Below, piece after piece: positions 8,125 through 17,991 of a DNA stretch of 64,000 nt (the first letter of the stretch is position 1; each line of letters starts with the position of its first letter). This DNA is from JBMNKL01 sp050952225. GTDB taxonomy: Bacteria > Bacillota > Clostridia > Acetivibrionales > DTU013. The notes beneath the pieces are model-generated. The model was not told the DNA's origin, did not search any database, and saw only the letters and a list, made by a program, of their open reading frames with translations. Made by a program: the position numbers and the translations under genes. The stretch covers positions 298,874-362,873 of the forward strand of contig JBMNKL010000002.1 in NCBI GenBank assembly GCA_050952225.1, read 5' to 3'.

Positions 8125-9732
8125 ATGCTGAAGCTTATAATAGCCGATGATGAAAAATGGGTAAGGACAACGATAAAGTCGCTCATACCTTTTGAGAAGC
8201 TGAACCTGACGTTGTCATGCGAAGCCTCAAATGGCATTGAGGCGCTGGAATTGTGCAGACAGCACAAACCCGATATCCTGTTGACCGATATAAAGATGCC
8301 GGGTCTTACCGGGCTTGAGCTCATAAAAGAGGCGCTGAATGTGCTGCCAGACCTGAAAATAATAATAATAAGCGGATACGGCGATTTTGAATATGCAAAA
8401 ACCGCTATGAAATATGGAATAACGGATTACCTGCTTAAACCGGTAGATGAAAAGGAACTGGAGCAGGCCCTGAAGAGGATTGGCAATGAGATTGCCGAAA
8501 GAGAACGCTTGAAGAAAGAAAAGGAAGCGGAAGCAAAACGGCTCAAAAAAGCCATTCCTGTTGTGTGCGAGTCTTTCTTAAACCAGGTAATATCGCAAAA
8601 CAACATGACTTCCGAAAAAATAACAGGCGAGATTCAAAAATACAATATAAATTTTCAAAACGACATTTTTTCGGTAGTTGCCATGGTTCCCGATTCGGAT
8701 ATAAAATCAGCGGATCAAGGCAACGCAGCCGATTATTACAGGACAGTCGTCAAAAGATTGATGAAAAGGTATTTAAGAGCCGTCACCTTCCCGCTTGAAG
8801 GAAATAAAACAGTGCTTGTTTCCATTATTAACGGCTTTATTGACAGGGAAGCCATTGCCAGGGCCTTCCGCCTGTGCAACCGCCTGCTTTTGAAAAGGCA
8901 TTCCTTTAGCGTTTCCGCCGGCGTGAGCGGCACAACCCACGAAGCGTGCATGCTGAACAAGCTATTCAACCAGGCAAGGGAAACGCTTGAAGCAAGATTC
9001 TGGCGCGGACCCGCCACACTGGCATTTCATATGCCGGGGCATATGCCGGATGATTTCGATTTAACTCTCACCGAAGAAATCCTGAATAAAATCGTATTGA
9101 ACCTGAAGCTCTCCAACATAAATACGGCAATATCTTACGTGGAGGACACCATGCGCACTTTAAACCGCAATGTGAGGCCCGACTTAATAAAGGAATTCTT
9201 CTGGCAGTTTATACAATCCGTAATAATCCTGCTTAACATCCAGGTCTCCTTCATACGCCATGAAACCGCCGTAACGGGTGAACATCCCTACGAAAGGATC
9301 AAGGGATCACCTTTCCTGGAAAGCCTGGAGGAAAATGTGAAAGGTCTGCTCAGGCATATTTTCGATTTTTATCATGATAAAAACCCACAGATCAATGGAA
9401 GCCTGGTCGAAAAAGCCAAGAAGATAATCGAAGGCAATTTCGCGGGCGATATAAGCCTTGAGCAGGTCGCAAGGCAGGTCCACTTAAGCCCTGCCTACCT
9501 GAGCGAGCTTTTCAAGAAAGAGACCGGCATGAGCTTTATAGACTACAAGACGGTTATAAGGATCGAGCAAGCCAAAAAGCTGCTTATGCTGCCTTCATCC
9601 AGCATAAGCGAGGTCAGCGGCAAGGTGGGCTACTCGGACCCGAAGTACTTCAGCAAGCTGTTTAAAAAAATCACGGGAAAAACAATAAATCAATATAGGA
9701 AAGAACTCCACAGCAACCGCAACAAAGTCTGA
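8125..9732 (+). CDS. YesN-type response regulator, receiver plus AraC DNA-binding domain
   Basis: 535 residues with AGGAGG upstream. The receiver domain spans residues 1-120: acidic pair IIADDEKWV, phospho-acceptor Asp in ILLTDIKMPG, and Lys in DYLLKPVDEKEL. The middle region is long and helical. The C-terminal ~100 residues hold two AraC-type helix-turn-helix motifs (ISLEQVARQVHLSPAYLSELF and ISEVSGKVGYSDPKYFSKLF). Phosphorylation by the upstream kinase should activate a target promoter, probably for carbohydrate uptake judging from the family. The target is not in this window. The gene converges on gpmI with 23 bp between stops. Confidence 0.93.
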   Translation: MLKLIIADDEKWVRTTIKSLIPFEKLNLTLSCEASNGIEALELCRQHKPDILLTDIKMPGLTGLELIKEALNVLPDLKIIIISGYGDFEYAKTAMKYGITDYLLKPVDEKELEQALKRIGNEIAERERLKKEKEAEAKRLKKAIPVVCESFLNQVISQNNMTSEKITGEIQKYNINFQNDIFSVVAMVPDSDIKSADQGNAADYYRTVVKRLMKRYLRAVTFPLEGNKTVLVSIINGFIDREAIARAFRLCNRLLLKRHSFSVSAGVSGTTHEACMLNKLFNQARETLEARFWRGPATLAFHMPGHMPDDFDLTLTEEILNKIVLNLKLSNINTAISYVEDTMRTLNRNVRPDLIKEFFWQFIQSVIILLNIQVSFIRHETAVTGEHPYERIKGSPFLESLEENVKGLLRHIFDFYHDKNPQINGSLVEKAKKIIEGNFAGDISLEQVARQVHLSPAYLSELFKKETGMSFIDYKTVIRIEQAKKLLMLPSSSISEVSGKVGYSDPKYFSKLFKKITGKTINQYRKELHSNRNKV

Positions 9733-9755
9733 CATCTTGTCCGCCGGTTCGCCAG

Positions 9756-11294
9756 CTATACCAGCAGCGAGTTGCCCGTCATTTCCGCGGGCTTATCCAG
9801 GCCCAGCAGTTCCAGCATGGTCGGTGCCAGGTCGGCAAGCCGGCCTTCTTTCAGCTGCCTGCCGTCAAGGCCTATGCCTACCAGCGGTACGACATTGGTC
9901 GTATGGGCGGTATAAGCTCCTCCCGTTTCATAATCTATCATCTGCTCGGCATTTCCATGGTCGGCGGTAATAAGAACAACGCCGTTTTTCTCCCTGACTT
10001 CCTCAACTATCCTGCCCAGGCATTTATCTATGGCCTCGACAGCCGCCTTTGCCGCGTCAAAGACACCGGTATGGCCGACCATATCGCAGTTGGCGAAGTT
10101 CAGCACGATAACGTCATACTTGTCCGAAGCTATTCTCTTCAAAACTTCATCCGTTACTTCAAATGCGCTCATTTCAGGTTTAAGGTCATATGTCGCCACC
10201 TTTGGCGAAGGAATCAGCACGCGGTCTTCGCCCTCGTACATTGTCTCCACGCCGCCGTTGAAGAAAAACGTAACATGCGCATATTTCTCCGTCTCCGCTA
10301 TCCTGAGCTGTTTAAGTCCGTGTTTGCTGATGTATTCACCGAACGTGTTAGAAAGACTTTCAGGTTTAAAGGCAATTTTCACATTTGGCATAGTCTTGTC
10401 ATATTGCGTCATGCATACGTAATATAGCGGGAAAAACCCATGAGCCCTTTCAAAACCGGTAAAATCAGGGTCCACGAATGCCCTGGTTATCTCCCTCGCC
10501 CGGTCGGGCCTGAAGTTGAAGAAGATTATCGAGTCATTGCTGCCGATCGTGGCCATCGGCCTGCCGTCCCGGACAATTACCGTGGGTTTTACAAATTCGT
10601 CGAATTCCTGCCTTTTGTAAGATTCCATCACGGCTTCCGAGGCTGTTTCCGCCGTCAATCCCTGTCCCAGGACCATCGCATCATAAGCCAGCTTAACGCG
10701 TTCCCACCTGTTGTCCCTGTCCATTGCGTAATACCTTCCCATAACGCTGGCAATCCTGCCTGTTCCGATTTCCGCCAGCTTTTCTTCAAGCTCGGCAACA
10801 TAATCTTTTGCGCTGTCGGGAGGCACATCCCTTCCGTCGAAGAAACAATGTACATAAACATCCTTAAGCCCGTTCCTTTTAGCCATCTCAACCAGCGCAT
10901 AAAGGTGGGTGTTGTGGCTGTGGACTCCTCCGTCCGAAAGCAGCCCATATATATGCAGCTTGGAACGGTGGGCCTTGCAATTTTCAATAGCCCCGGTAAA
11001 CTCCGGCTTTTCGAAAAAGTCCCCGTCCTCTATTGATTTCGTGATTCTCGTCAATTCCTGGTAGACTATGCGCCCGGCACCTATATTGGTGTGACCCACC
11101 TCGGAATTTCCCATTTGCCCCTGCGGAAGGCCTACGTCCATGCCGCTCGTATGAATCACGGTGTTTGGATAATCCCTCATAAAACCGTCCATATTCGGCT
11201 TGTGGGCAGCTCTAACGGCATTTCCCTCTTCCCGCGGATTTATTCCATATCCGTCAAGTATGATTAACATAACCGGTTTTTTCCCCACTGTCAT
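9756..11294 (-). CDS. gpmI: 2,3-bisphosphoglycerate-independent phosphoglycerate mutase
   Basis: 512 residues, the usual length. The catalytic serine lies in MGNSEVGHTNIGAGR (about residue 62), with N-terminal metal motif LIILDGYG. Further metal and phosphate residues are in SDGGVHSH, HCFFDGRDVPP, FNFRPDRAREI, NFANCDMVGHTG and ITADHGNAEQM. It interconverts 3- and 2-phosphoglycerate using two Mn2+ ions. A terminator separates it from the gap and pgk-tpi genes, so it probably has its own promoter in 11295-11474, although I see no strong one. Confidence 0.97.
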   Translation of the reverse strand: MTVGKKPVMLIILDGYGINPREEGNAVRAAHKPNMDGFMRDYPNTVIHTSGMDVGLPQGQMGNSEVGHTNIGAGRIVYQELTRITKSIEDGDFFEKPEFTGAIENCKAHRSKLHIYGLLSDGGVHSHNTHLYALVEMAKRNGLKDVYVHCFFDGRDVPPDSAKDYVAELEEKLAEIGTGRIASVMGRYYAMDRDNRWERVKLAYDAMVLGQGLTAETASEAVMESYKRQEFDEFVKPTVIVRDGRPMATIGSNDSIIFFNFRPDRAREITRAFVDPDFTGFERAHGFFPLYYVCMTQYDKTMPNVKIAFKPESLSNTFGEYISKHGLKQLRIAETEKYAHVTFFFNGGVETMYEGEDRVLIPSPKVATYDLKPEMSAFEVTDEVLKRIASDKYDVIVLNFANCDMVGHTGVFDAAKAAVEAIDKCLGRIVEEVREKNGVVLITADHGNAEQMIDYETGGAYTAHTTNVVPLVGIGLDGRQLKEGRLADLAPTMLELLGLDKPAEMTGNSLLV

Positions 11295-11474
11295 TCTCTC
11301 CTTTTAAAATCATGATGCAGTATAATAAAGACTCAAGTATTAAGTAATATTACCCTTGCATCTTAAAGCTGAAACTCCTGGTTGCAATTAACAATCCTGC
11401 AGCCTTATGTCTCTGTTCCCCTGTCTGCTGAAAAGGACAAGGTACCTGTCCTCCCTGTCCCGCGCTGCCAGTTT

Positions 11475-11506
11475 ATTAAAAAAGGCTGTCGCTGAGACAG
11501 CCTTTT
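11475..11506 (-). terminator. Intrinsic terminator after pgk-tpi
   Basis: AAAAGGCTGTC (11480-11490) and GACAGCCTTTT (11496-11506) form an 11-bp stem with a 5-base loop. On the minus strand the stem runs into a run of seven or more T. It lies 43 bp past the pgk-tpi stop and ends the gap-pgk-tpi transcript. Confidence 0.9.
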
Positions 11507-11548
11507 CAAGTCTTCGGATTGCTGCAAAACAGAGAAGCATTAACTCGT

Positions 11549-13495
11549 TCAGGCGTCATACTTGACAATTTTTTCGAAATCGTCAAGCTTCAGGCTTGCG
11601 CCGCCAACCAGTCCACCGTCAATGTCCGGCATGCCAAAGAGTTCCGCGGCATTATCCTTGTTAACACTTCCGCCGTACTGGATACGGACTGCTTCTGAAA
11701 CGTCCCCGCCGTACAGGTCTTTAACGGTTTCCCTGATAATGGCGCAGACTTCGTCCGCCTGTTCTTTTGTTGCCGTCCTGCCCGTACCTATCGCCCATAT
11801 GGGTTCATACGCTATAACAAGATTTTCTACCTGTTCAGCGTTAAGGCCAAGAAGTGCGATTTTTACCTGGTACCTTACAAGATCCGCTGTGACTCCCTGT
11901 TCCCTTTGGGAAAGGGATTCGCCCACGCAGACAATCGGCTTCAGGCCGTATTTAAACGCCGCGAGCACCTTCTTGTTTACCGTCTCGTCGGTTTCGACGA
12001 AATACTGTCTCCTTTCCGAATGGCCTATTATCACGTACTCTACTCCAAGTTCCTTAAGCATCGGGCCGGATATTTCCCCTGTATATGCGCCTTTTTCCTC
12101 CCAGTGCATGTTTTGTGCAGCCACCTTTATGTTGGAACCGGCAGCAGCCCTGGCCACATCGGGAATACAAACAAACGGAACGGCCACCGCGACTTCGGCA
12201 TCAACACCGGCTACCCTTGGCTTGAGCGCATTTACAAATTCTGCGGCTTCGGATGGTGTTTTATTCATCTTCCAATTGCCGGCAATAATTTTTTTCCTGG
12301 GATTTTTGTCAAGCAGTGCAGCTATACCCGGAAGTACCTTGCCTTCAAGGAATTCGAGGGAAGCTCCTCCGCCTGTTGAAATATGTGTAATTTTATCGGC
12401 AAATCCAAGCTGTTCAACAGCCGCAGCCGAATCTCCTCCGCCGACAATGGATACCGCACCGGACTCGGCGACTGCCCTTGCTACTTCCCTTGTCCCGTTA
12501 GCAAAATTCGGGAATTCGAATACGCCCATAGGGCCGTTCCAGACTATTGTCCCGGCTTTCTTAATTTCATTTGAAAATTGCCCAACCGTATCCGATCCTA
12601 TATCCATACCCATCCATCCGTCCGGTATGTCGTCTGACGGCACATTCTTGTATTCAGTATCGTTTTTAAACTCTTTGCCTACTACAGTGCTGACGGGAAG
12701 CAACAGCTTAACGCCCTTTCCCGCGGCTTTTTCAAGAAGGCTTTTTGCCAGGTCGATCTTGTCGTCCTCGCATATGGAATTGCCTATCTTGTAGCCTTTT
12801 GCCTTCAGGAAAGTATAAGCCATTCCGCCTCCGATTATCAGCGTGTCAACCTTGTCGAGAAGGTTTTCTATGACCTGTATCTTGTCGGAAACCTTTGCCC
12901 CGCCAAGTATCGCAACAAACGGTCTTACAGGGTTTGAAAGCGCTTTGCCCATTATTTCTATTTCCTTCTTAATCAGGAAGCCGCATACCGCCGGCAGGTA
13001 ATCGGCAAGTCCCGCGGTGGACGCATGCGCCCTGTGAGCCGTACCGAAAGCGTCGTTAACATATATCTCGGCCAGCGAGGCGAGTTCCTTTGCAAATGCC
13101 GGATCATTCTTTTCTTCCTCTTTATGGAACCTGACATTTTCCAGCATCAGCACTTCGCCTTCTTTCAGGGCGGCCGCCTTTGCCTTTGCATCCGGGCCTA
13201 TTACATCTTCGGCCATAATAACCGGTTTGCCCAGGAGCTCGCTCAGCCTGGATGCCGCAGGTTTCATGCTGAATTTCTCCTCAGGGCCGCTTTTAGGCCT
13301 TCCCAGGTGTGATACCAGTATGGTCTTTGCACCCTTATCAATCAGGTACCTGATTGTGGGAAGAGCTCCCACGATTCTTTTATCGTCGGTGACATTTCTG
13401 TTTTCATCAAGCGGAACATTGAAGTCAACCCTGACAATGACCTTTTTACCTTTTACATCGATATCTTCAACAGTCTTTTTGTTATATAGCGCCAT
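11549..13495 (-). CDS. pgk-tpi: Bifunctional phosphoglycerate kinase - triosephosphate isomerase fusion
   Basis: 648 residues in one uninterrupted frame. Residues 1 to about 397 are phosphoglycerate kinase: RVDFNVPLDENRNV, LVSHLGRPK, MLENVRFHKEEE, the hinge and ATP motifs WNGPMGVFE and VGGGDSAAAVEQLG. After a very short charged linker (DKNPRKK), triosephosphate isomerase starts at about residue 401 with IIAGNWKMNKT (catalytic Lys). It keeps the catalytic His in YVIIGHSERRQ, the Glu in VIAYEPIWAIGTG, and the phosphate loop GGSVNKDNA / GGLVGGASL. Both halves are full length. A PGK-TPI fusion is known from Thermotoga maritima; in most Firmicutes these are separate genes. It follows gap on the same strand. 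Confidence 0.95.
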   Translation of the reverse strand: MALYNKKTVEDIDVKGKKVIVRVDFNVPLDENRNVTDDKRIVGALPTIRYLIDKGAKTILVSHLGRPKSGPEEKFSMKPAASRLSELLGKPVIMAEDVIGPDAKAKAAALKEGEVLMLENVRFHKEEEKNDPAFAKELASLAEIYVNDAFGTAHRAHASTAGLADYLPAVCGFLIKKEIEIMGKALSNPVRPFVAILGGAKVSDKIQVIENLLDKVDTLIIGGGMAYTFLKAKGYKIGNSICEDDKIDLAKSLLEKAAGKGVKLLLPVSTVVGKEFKNDTEYKNVPSDDIPDGWMGMDIGSDTVGQFSNEIKKAGTIVWNGPMGVFEFPNFANGTREVARAVAESGAVSIVGGGDSAAAVEQLGFADKITHISTGGGASLEFLEGKVLPGIAALLDKNPRKKIIAGNWKMNKTPSEAAEFVNALKPRVAGVDAEVAVAVPFVCIPDVARAAAGSNIKVAAQNMHWEEKGAYTGEISGPMLKELGVEYVIIGHSERRQYFVETDETVNKKVLAAFKYGLKPIVCVGESLSQREQGVTADLVRYQVKIALLGLNAEQVENLVIAYEPIWAIGTGRTATKEQADEVCAIIRETVKDLYGGDVSEAVRIQYGGSVNKDNAAELFGMPDIDGGLVGGASLKLDDFEKIVKYDA

Positions 13496-13530
13496 TCAAT
13501 TCACCCTTTCGAAATGGAATTCTTAAGAAT

Positions 13531-13581
13531 AAAGATCCACCCTTCCGCCGCTTACATAAGGCAAGGGCAAAGTGGATCTTT
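13531..13581. promoter_or_regulatory. Long intergenic stem-loop between gap and pgk-tpi
   Basis: AAAGATCCAC (13531-13540) pairs with GTGGATCTTT (13572-13581), and inside it CCCTT pairs with AAGGG and GCC with GGC. The transcript downstream has no proper U-run (TTATTCTTAAG), so this is more likely an RNA processing or stability element, or a weak attenuator, than a full terminator. Confidence 0.5.
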
Positions 13582-13600
13582 ATTGACCCCTGTTCCGGCT

Positions 13601-14611
<1,011 letters not shown>

Positions 14612-14831
14612 TTTATTTTTTACCTCCTAAGGAATTTATTATTTTACTTATTAAAAAAATCACAATTATTTTATATTATTTCACTTCCTTTTTCAATACT
14701 CAACGGGCAAAATAATTAAATTTTTAACAAAGTTGACAATTGCTTTTGTTCACTTTTACTGGTTGCCGGATTCACCTTTATATAGTTTCCTGTTTGTTTA
14801 AAAACTATACTGTGCTGTATGTTGGGGAGGG

Positions 14832-15728
14832 CTATACGGGGTAAACCGTGTACTTCTCAATCAGCCTGACCGGATGGTATGACAACTTGGCTTTCCTCAT
14901 GCCTTCCAGTCCGAGATCCTGTTCCCTGTTGATATATGTCGTACCCGGCCATTCCTTTTCCGCAAACTGCTGGTTTATGAAAGCATACAGGCCTTTAACC
15001 GAGCTTCTTGCCTTTTCCACGTGTATTACGGCCGTGTTTTCATTCAGCATCTCTCCTGCGGTAAAGGCCTCATACACGCCATCCACTTTGACAAGGGCGC
15101 CTTTATAGTCCAGGGCGCCGAAGTTTTCCAGCAGCTCAAGGTTCGCCTTTCTTTCGCAGTATTCGCCGTTCCTGCATTCACAGTCCTTATCGGCGCACCA
15201 TTGCTCCATTATCCTTACGCATTCATCCAGGAGCTGATACCCGAGCGGGACATATTCATACGTGTACAGTTTCTTAAATTTATTGATGTGGTTGCGCTTG
15301 CCGTCAAATTTTTTCCCCCGCAGGTTTATAAGGTCATCCGTTCTGTATAAATAATCGCTGTTGTCCCTGTCATATACGATTGAAGCTTCCGAGGCAACTC
15401 TTTCCTTGAAAAACTCTGTCTCCCGGGCGGTTATTTTTCTAAACACCAGCCTCCATCCCTTTTCATCGAAATATTTCTTCAGCCTGGAATATGCCTCGGA
15501 AAAATTCTCCCCGTTGACATCACCCAGCGGCATCATGGCAAAAGGCTCTCCCCGGCAAGGGACCGATATGACGCAGAGCAAATCCGATATTACCGAATAC
15601 CTGAACCTGTAAAAATGCCTCCATGTAAAAAAATTAGTAAACGTCAATTCCGATATCTGAGGGTTGTGCAAACTTATGTAATGGTCAAACTCGGCTTTGC
15701 TGCCAAGCGTTATTTCTGAAAACTCCAT
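14832..15728 (-). CDS. DUF2156 / phosphatidylglycerol lysyltransferase-domain protein
   Basis: About 298 residues. Two GNAT-like halves are suggested by YISLHNPQISELTFTNFFTW near the start and by FDGKRNHINKFKKL followed by EAFTAGEMLNENTAVIHVEKA in the second half. This matches the DUF2156 (LPG synthetase C-terminal) fold, which transfers aminoacyl groups in the MprF family. This soluble stand-alone form has no membrane segments and no proven substrate. The ATG at 15728 is preferred because GGAG lies nine bases upstream; the ATG at 15737 directly abuts it. It is the last gene of the trmL - peptidase - pfkA - DUF2156 run. Confidence 0.82.
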   Translation of the reverse strand: MEFSEITLGSKAEFDHYISLHNPQISELTFTNFFTWRHFYRFRYSVISDLLCVISVPCRGEPFAMMPLGDVNGENFSEAYSRLKKYFDEKGWRLVFRKITARETEFFKERVASEASIVYDRDNSDYLYRTDDLINLRGKKFDGKRNHINKFKKLYTYEYVPLGYQLLDECVRIMEQWCADKDCECRNGEYCERKANLELLENFGALDYKGALVKVDGVYEAFTAGEMLNENTAVIHVEKARSSVKGLYAFINQQFAEKEWPGTTYINREQDLGLEGMRKAKLSYHPVRLIEKYTVYPV

Positions 15729-15762
15729 CAGGTTCATCTCCAGTCAGAATGCATGATATTTA

Positions 15763-16848
15763 TCAATCTCCAAAACCTACTCCTACACTCCTCGCGATAC
15801 GTACCAGCTCTCCGTCCGGCTCGACCTGTTTCAGCCTGCCGACTGCTTCTTCAAGGGAAACATACGTTATTTTATTGCCATTTAGCGAAACCATGTTGCC
15901 GAATTCTCCTTCGCTGGCCAGTTCTACCGCCTTTACCCCAAACCTTGTTGAAAGGACCCTGTCATACGGGTTCGGCCTGCCGCCCCTCTGCAGGTGGCCC
16001 AGGACAGTTACCCTTGTCTCTATGCCGGTTATTTTTTCAACCTCTTGAGCTACCTTGTTGCCGACTCCTCCCAGCCTGATCGGATCGGGACTGCTCTCAT
16101 CCACTTTGCTGATGACCAGGCTGCCGTTTTTCTCCTTTGCGCCCTCTGCTACGACAATGATGCTGAAATGCTTGCCATCTTTTTTTCTTTCCAGAATTTT
16201 TTCGCATACCTTTGAAATGTCATATTCTATCTCCGGTATCAGTATGACATCCGCTCCGCCTGCAATGCCCGAAGACAGAGCGATCCATCCCGCGTATCTT
16301 CCCATCACCTCAAGGATCATGACCCTGTGGTGCGATTCCGCGGTGGAATGCAGCTTGTCTATCGCATCCGTCGCAGTATCTACCGCCGTCATATATCCGA
16401 ATGTCATGTCAGTACACGACAGGTCGTTGTCTATGGTTTTGGGGACACCAACCACCTCAAGCCCTTTCCTGTGAAGATCCCGTGCGCTGGTAAGCGTTCC
16501 GTCACCGCCGATAAGGATCATGCAGTCAATCCCGTGCGACCTGACATTTTCGATAAGCTTGTCGGACATATCTGCATAGTCAACTTTACCGTTGCTCTCT
16601 ATCCTGAATTTAAACGGGTTATCCTTGTTTGAACTCCCCAGTATGGTGCCCCCCTTGTCAAGGATCCCCGATACGTCTCCCGCCCTGAAATGCACATAGT
16701 CGTTAAGCACCAGGCCCCTGTAGCCGTCTTTAAAACCAATGACATCATACCCGTACCTGAACATCGCAGTCTTGACAACCGCCCTTAAGACCGCATTCAA
16801 ACCTGGGCAGTCTCCACCGCCCGTCATGACCCCAATTCTCTTTATCAT
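15763..16848 (-). CDS. pfkA: 6-phosphofructokinase, phosphoryl donor ambiguous
   Basis: 361 residues. The start is IGVMTGGGDCPGLNAVLRAV. The two positions that discriminate donors are seen directly: IGGDGTLTSARDL has Gly at the position equal to E. coli Gly104 (typical of ATP enzymes), while VPKTIDNDLS has Lys at the position equal to Gly124 (typical of pyrophosphate enzymes). The catalytic Asp is in TIDND, and EVMGRYAGWIALSSGIAGGAD and HLQRGGRPNPYDR follow. This mix and the length fit group III mixed-substrate PFKs, so ATP or PPi use cannot be settled. It is co-transcribed with the peptidase gene 20 bp upstream. Confidence 0.93.
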   Translation of the reverse strand: MIKRIGVMTGGGDCPGLNAVLRAVVKTAMFRYGYDVIGFKDGYRGLVLNDYVHFRAGDVSGILDKGGTILGSSNKDNPFKFRIESNGKVDYADMSDKLIENVRSHGIDCMILIGGDGTLTSARDLHRKGLEVVGVPKTIDNDLSCTDMTFGYMTAVDTATDAIDKLHSTAESHHRVMILEVMGRYAGWIALSSGIAGGADVILIPEIEYDISKVCEKILERKKDGKHFSIIVVAEGAKEKNGSLVISKVDESSPDPIRLGGVGNKVAQEVEKITGIETRVTVLGHLQRGGRPNPYDRVLSTRFGVKAVELASEGEFGNMVSLNGNKITYVSLEEAVGRLKQVEPDGELVRIARSVGVGFGD

Positions 16849-16868
16849 ACCAAACCCCCGCTTTTCAT

Positions 16869-17990
16869 TTACTGTGAAATATTTCTAATGATGGCCAACA
16901 CAAATTCGGCCGCCTTCACCAGGTTGTCAATAACTATAAATTCCTCCACGCTGTGGACATTTTCCATACCGACACTTATATTAACCGCTTCAATTCCCTT
17001 CGAATTAATAATGTTCGTATCGCTCCCCCCGCCGGTAGCCCGCGGTATCAATTCAATCTTAACGTCACCGGCGGCTTTTTTAAGGATATCCATTATATCG
17101 GAATCATTATCAATGCTAAAGGACGGATATTCAAGCTCGGCCTTGAAATCGACCTCTCCGCCGTACTTGGCGGCCGCCTGCTCGAAGCATTCCTTCATAT
17201 GCGCCGTCTGGCTTTCCAGCTTTTTATTGTCGCGGCTCCTCGCTTCGCCTTTGATATCAACCCTGTCGCATACTATGTTGGTTTCCCTGCCGCCGCTTAT
17301 AACCCCGATATTAGCCGTAGTCTCGTCATCAATCCTGCCAAGTTTCATTCCGGCAATGGCATCCGCTGCAATTTGTATTGCGTTTACGCCTTTTTCCGGA
17401 GTGAGTCCTGCGTGTGAAGCGCGTCCTTTAACAGTTACCGATATCCTGTTATGAGAAGGTGCTTTAACCGCAACGGTCCCGATTGGCCCCTCACTGTCAA
17501 GCACAAAGCAGTATTTTGCATATATCTTGCCGTAATCCAGGTTCCTGGCTCCGAGCAATCCGCCTTCCTCGGCAACCGTAAATACGACCTGGATATCTCC
17601 GTGCTCAATATTGTTTTCCTTGATTGCCCTTAAAACCTCAAGTATGCACACTATACCTGCAACATCGTCCGCACCAAGTACGGTCTCTCCGTTTGAACGT
17701 ATTTTCTCGCCGTCCACCACCGGTTTTTTCCCGGTCCCGGGTTCGACGGTATCCACATGGGCAACAAGCATGATGGCCGGAACATCCTTCGTTCCCTTTA
17801 CGTTGCAAACCAGGTTGCCTGCTTTTCCGCCGATTTTTTCGCCCGCATTGTCTTCCGATGTTTCATGCCCGAGTTCTCCGAGCTTTCTTTTCAATGTATC
17901 GGCCATATCGCGTTCATTTTTCGTAATGCTGTCGATACTTGCCAATTCAATAAACTCGTTTATTATCCTTTCCCTGTCAACCATCGTCAT
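16869..17990 (-). CDS. M20-family peptidase, PepT-like
   Basis: 373 residues. Metal-site motifs of M20 peptidases are present: LVAHVDTVEPG (His, Asp), GADDVAGIVCILEVL (bridging Asp), the catalytic Glu pair in FTVAEEGGLLGARNL and VLDSEGPIG (Asp), and the C-terminal His in VGMENVHSVEEF. The lid/dimerisation domain contains ITVKGRASHAGLTPEKGVNAI. Such proteins are annotated as peptidase T-like tripeptidases or aminoacylases; the substrate is inferred only from family. The start lies 1 bp beyond the trmL stop, so the two are translationally coupled. Confidence 0.9.
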   Translation of the reverse strand: MTMVDRERIINEFIELASIDSITKNERDMADTLKRKLGELGHETSEDNAGEKIGGKAGNLVCNVKGTKDVPAIMLVAHVDTVEPGTGKKPVVDGEKIRSNGETVLGADDVAGIVCILEVLRAIKENNIEHGDIQVVFTVAEEGGLLGARNLDYGKIYAKYCFVLDSEGPIGTVAVKAPSHNRISVTVKGRASHAGLTPEKGVNAIQIAADAIAGMKLGRIDDETTANIGVISGGRETNIVCDRVDIKGEARSRDNKKLESQTAHMKECFEQAAAKYGGEVDFKAELEYPSFSIDNDSDIMDILKKAAGDVKIELIPRATGGGSDTNIINSKGIEAVNISVGMENVHSVEEFIVIDNLVKAAEFVLAIIRNISQ

Positions 17991-17991
17991 T

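Noticed and set aside
11562..12794. 410-codon plus-strand frame opposite pgk-tpi
   Set aside because: Antisense shadow of a strongly conserved gene; no coding motifs of its own.
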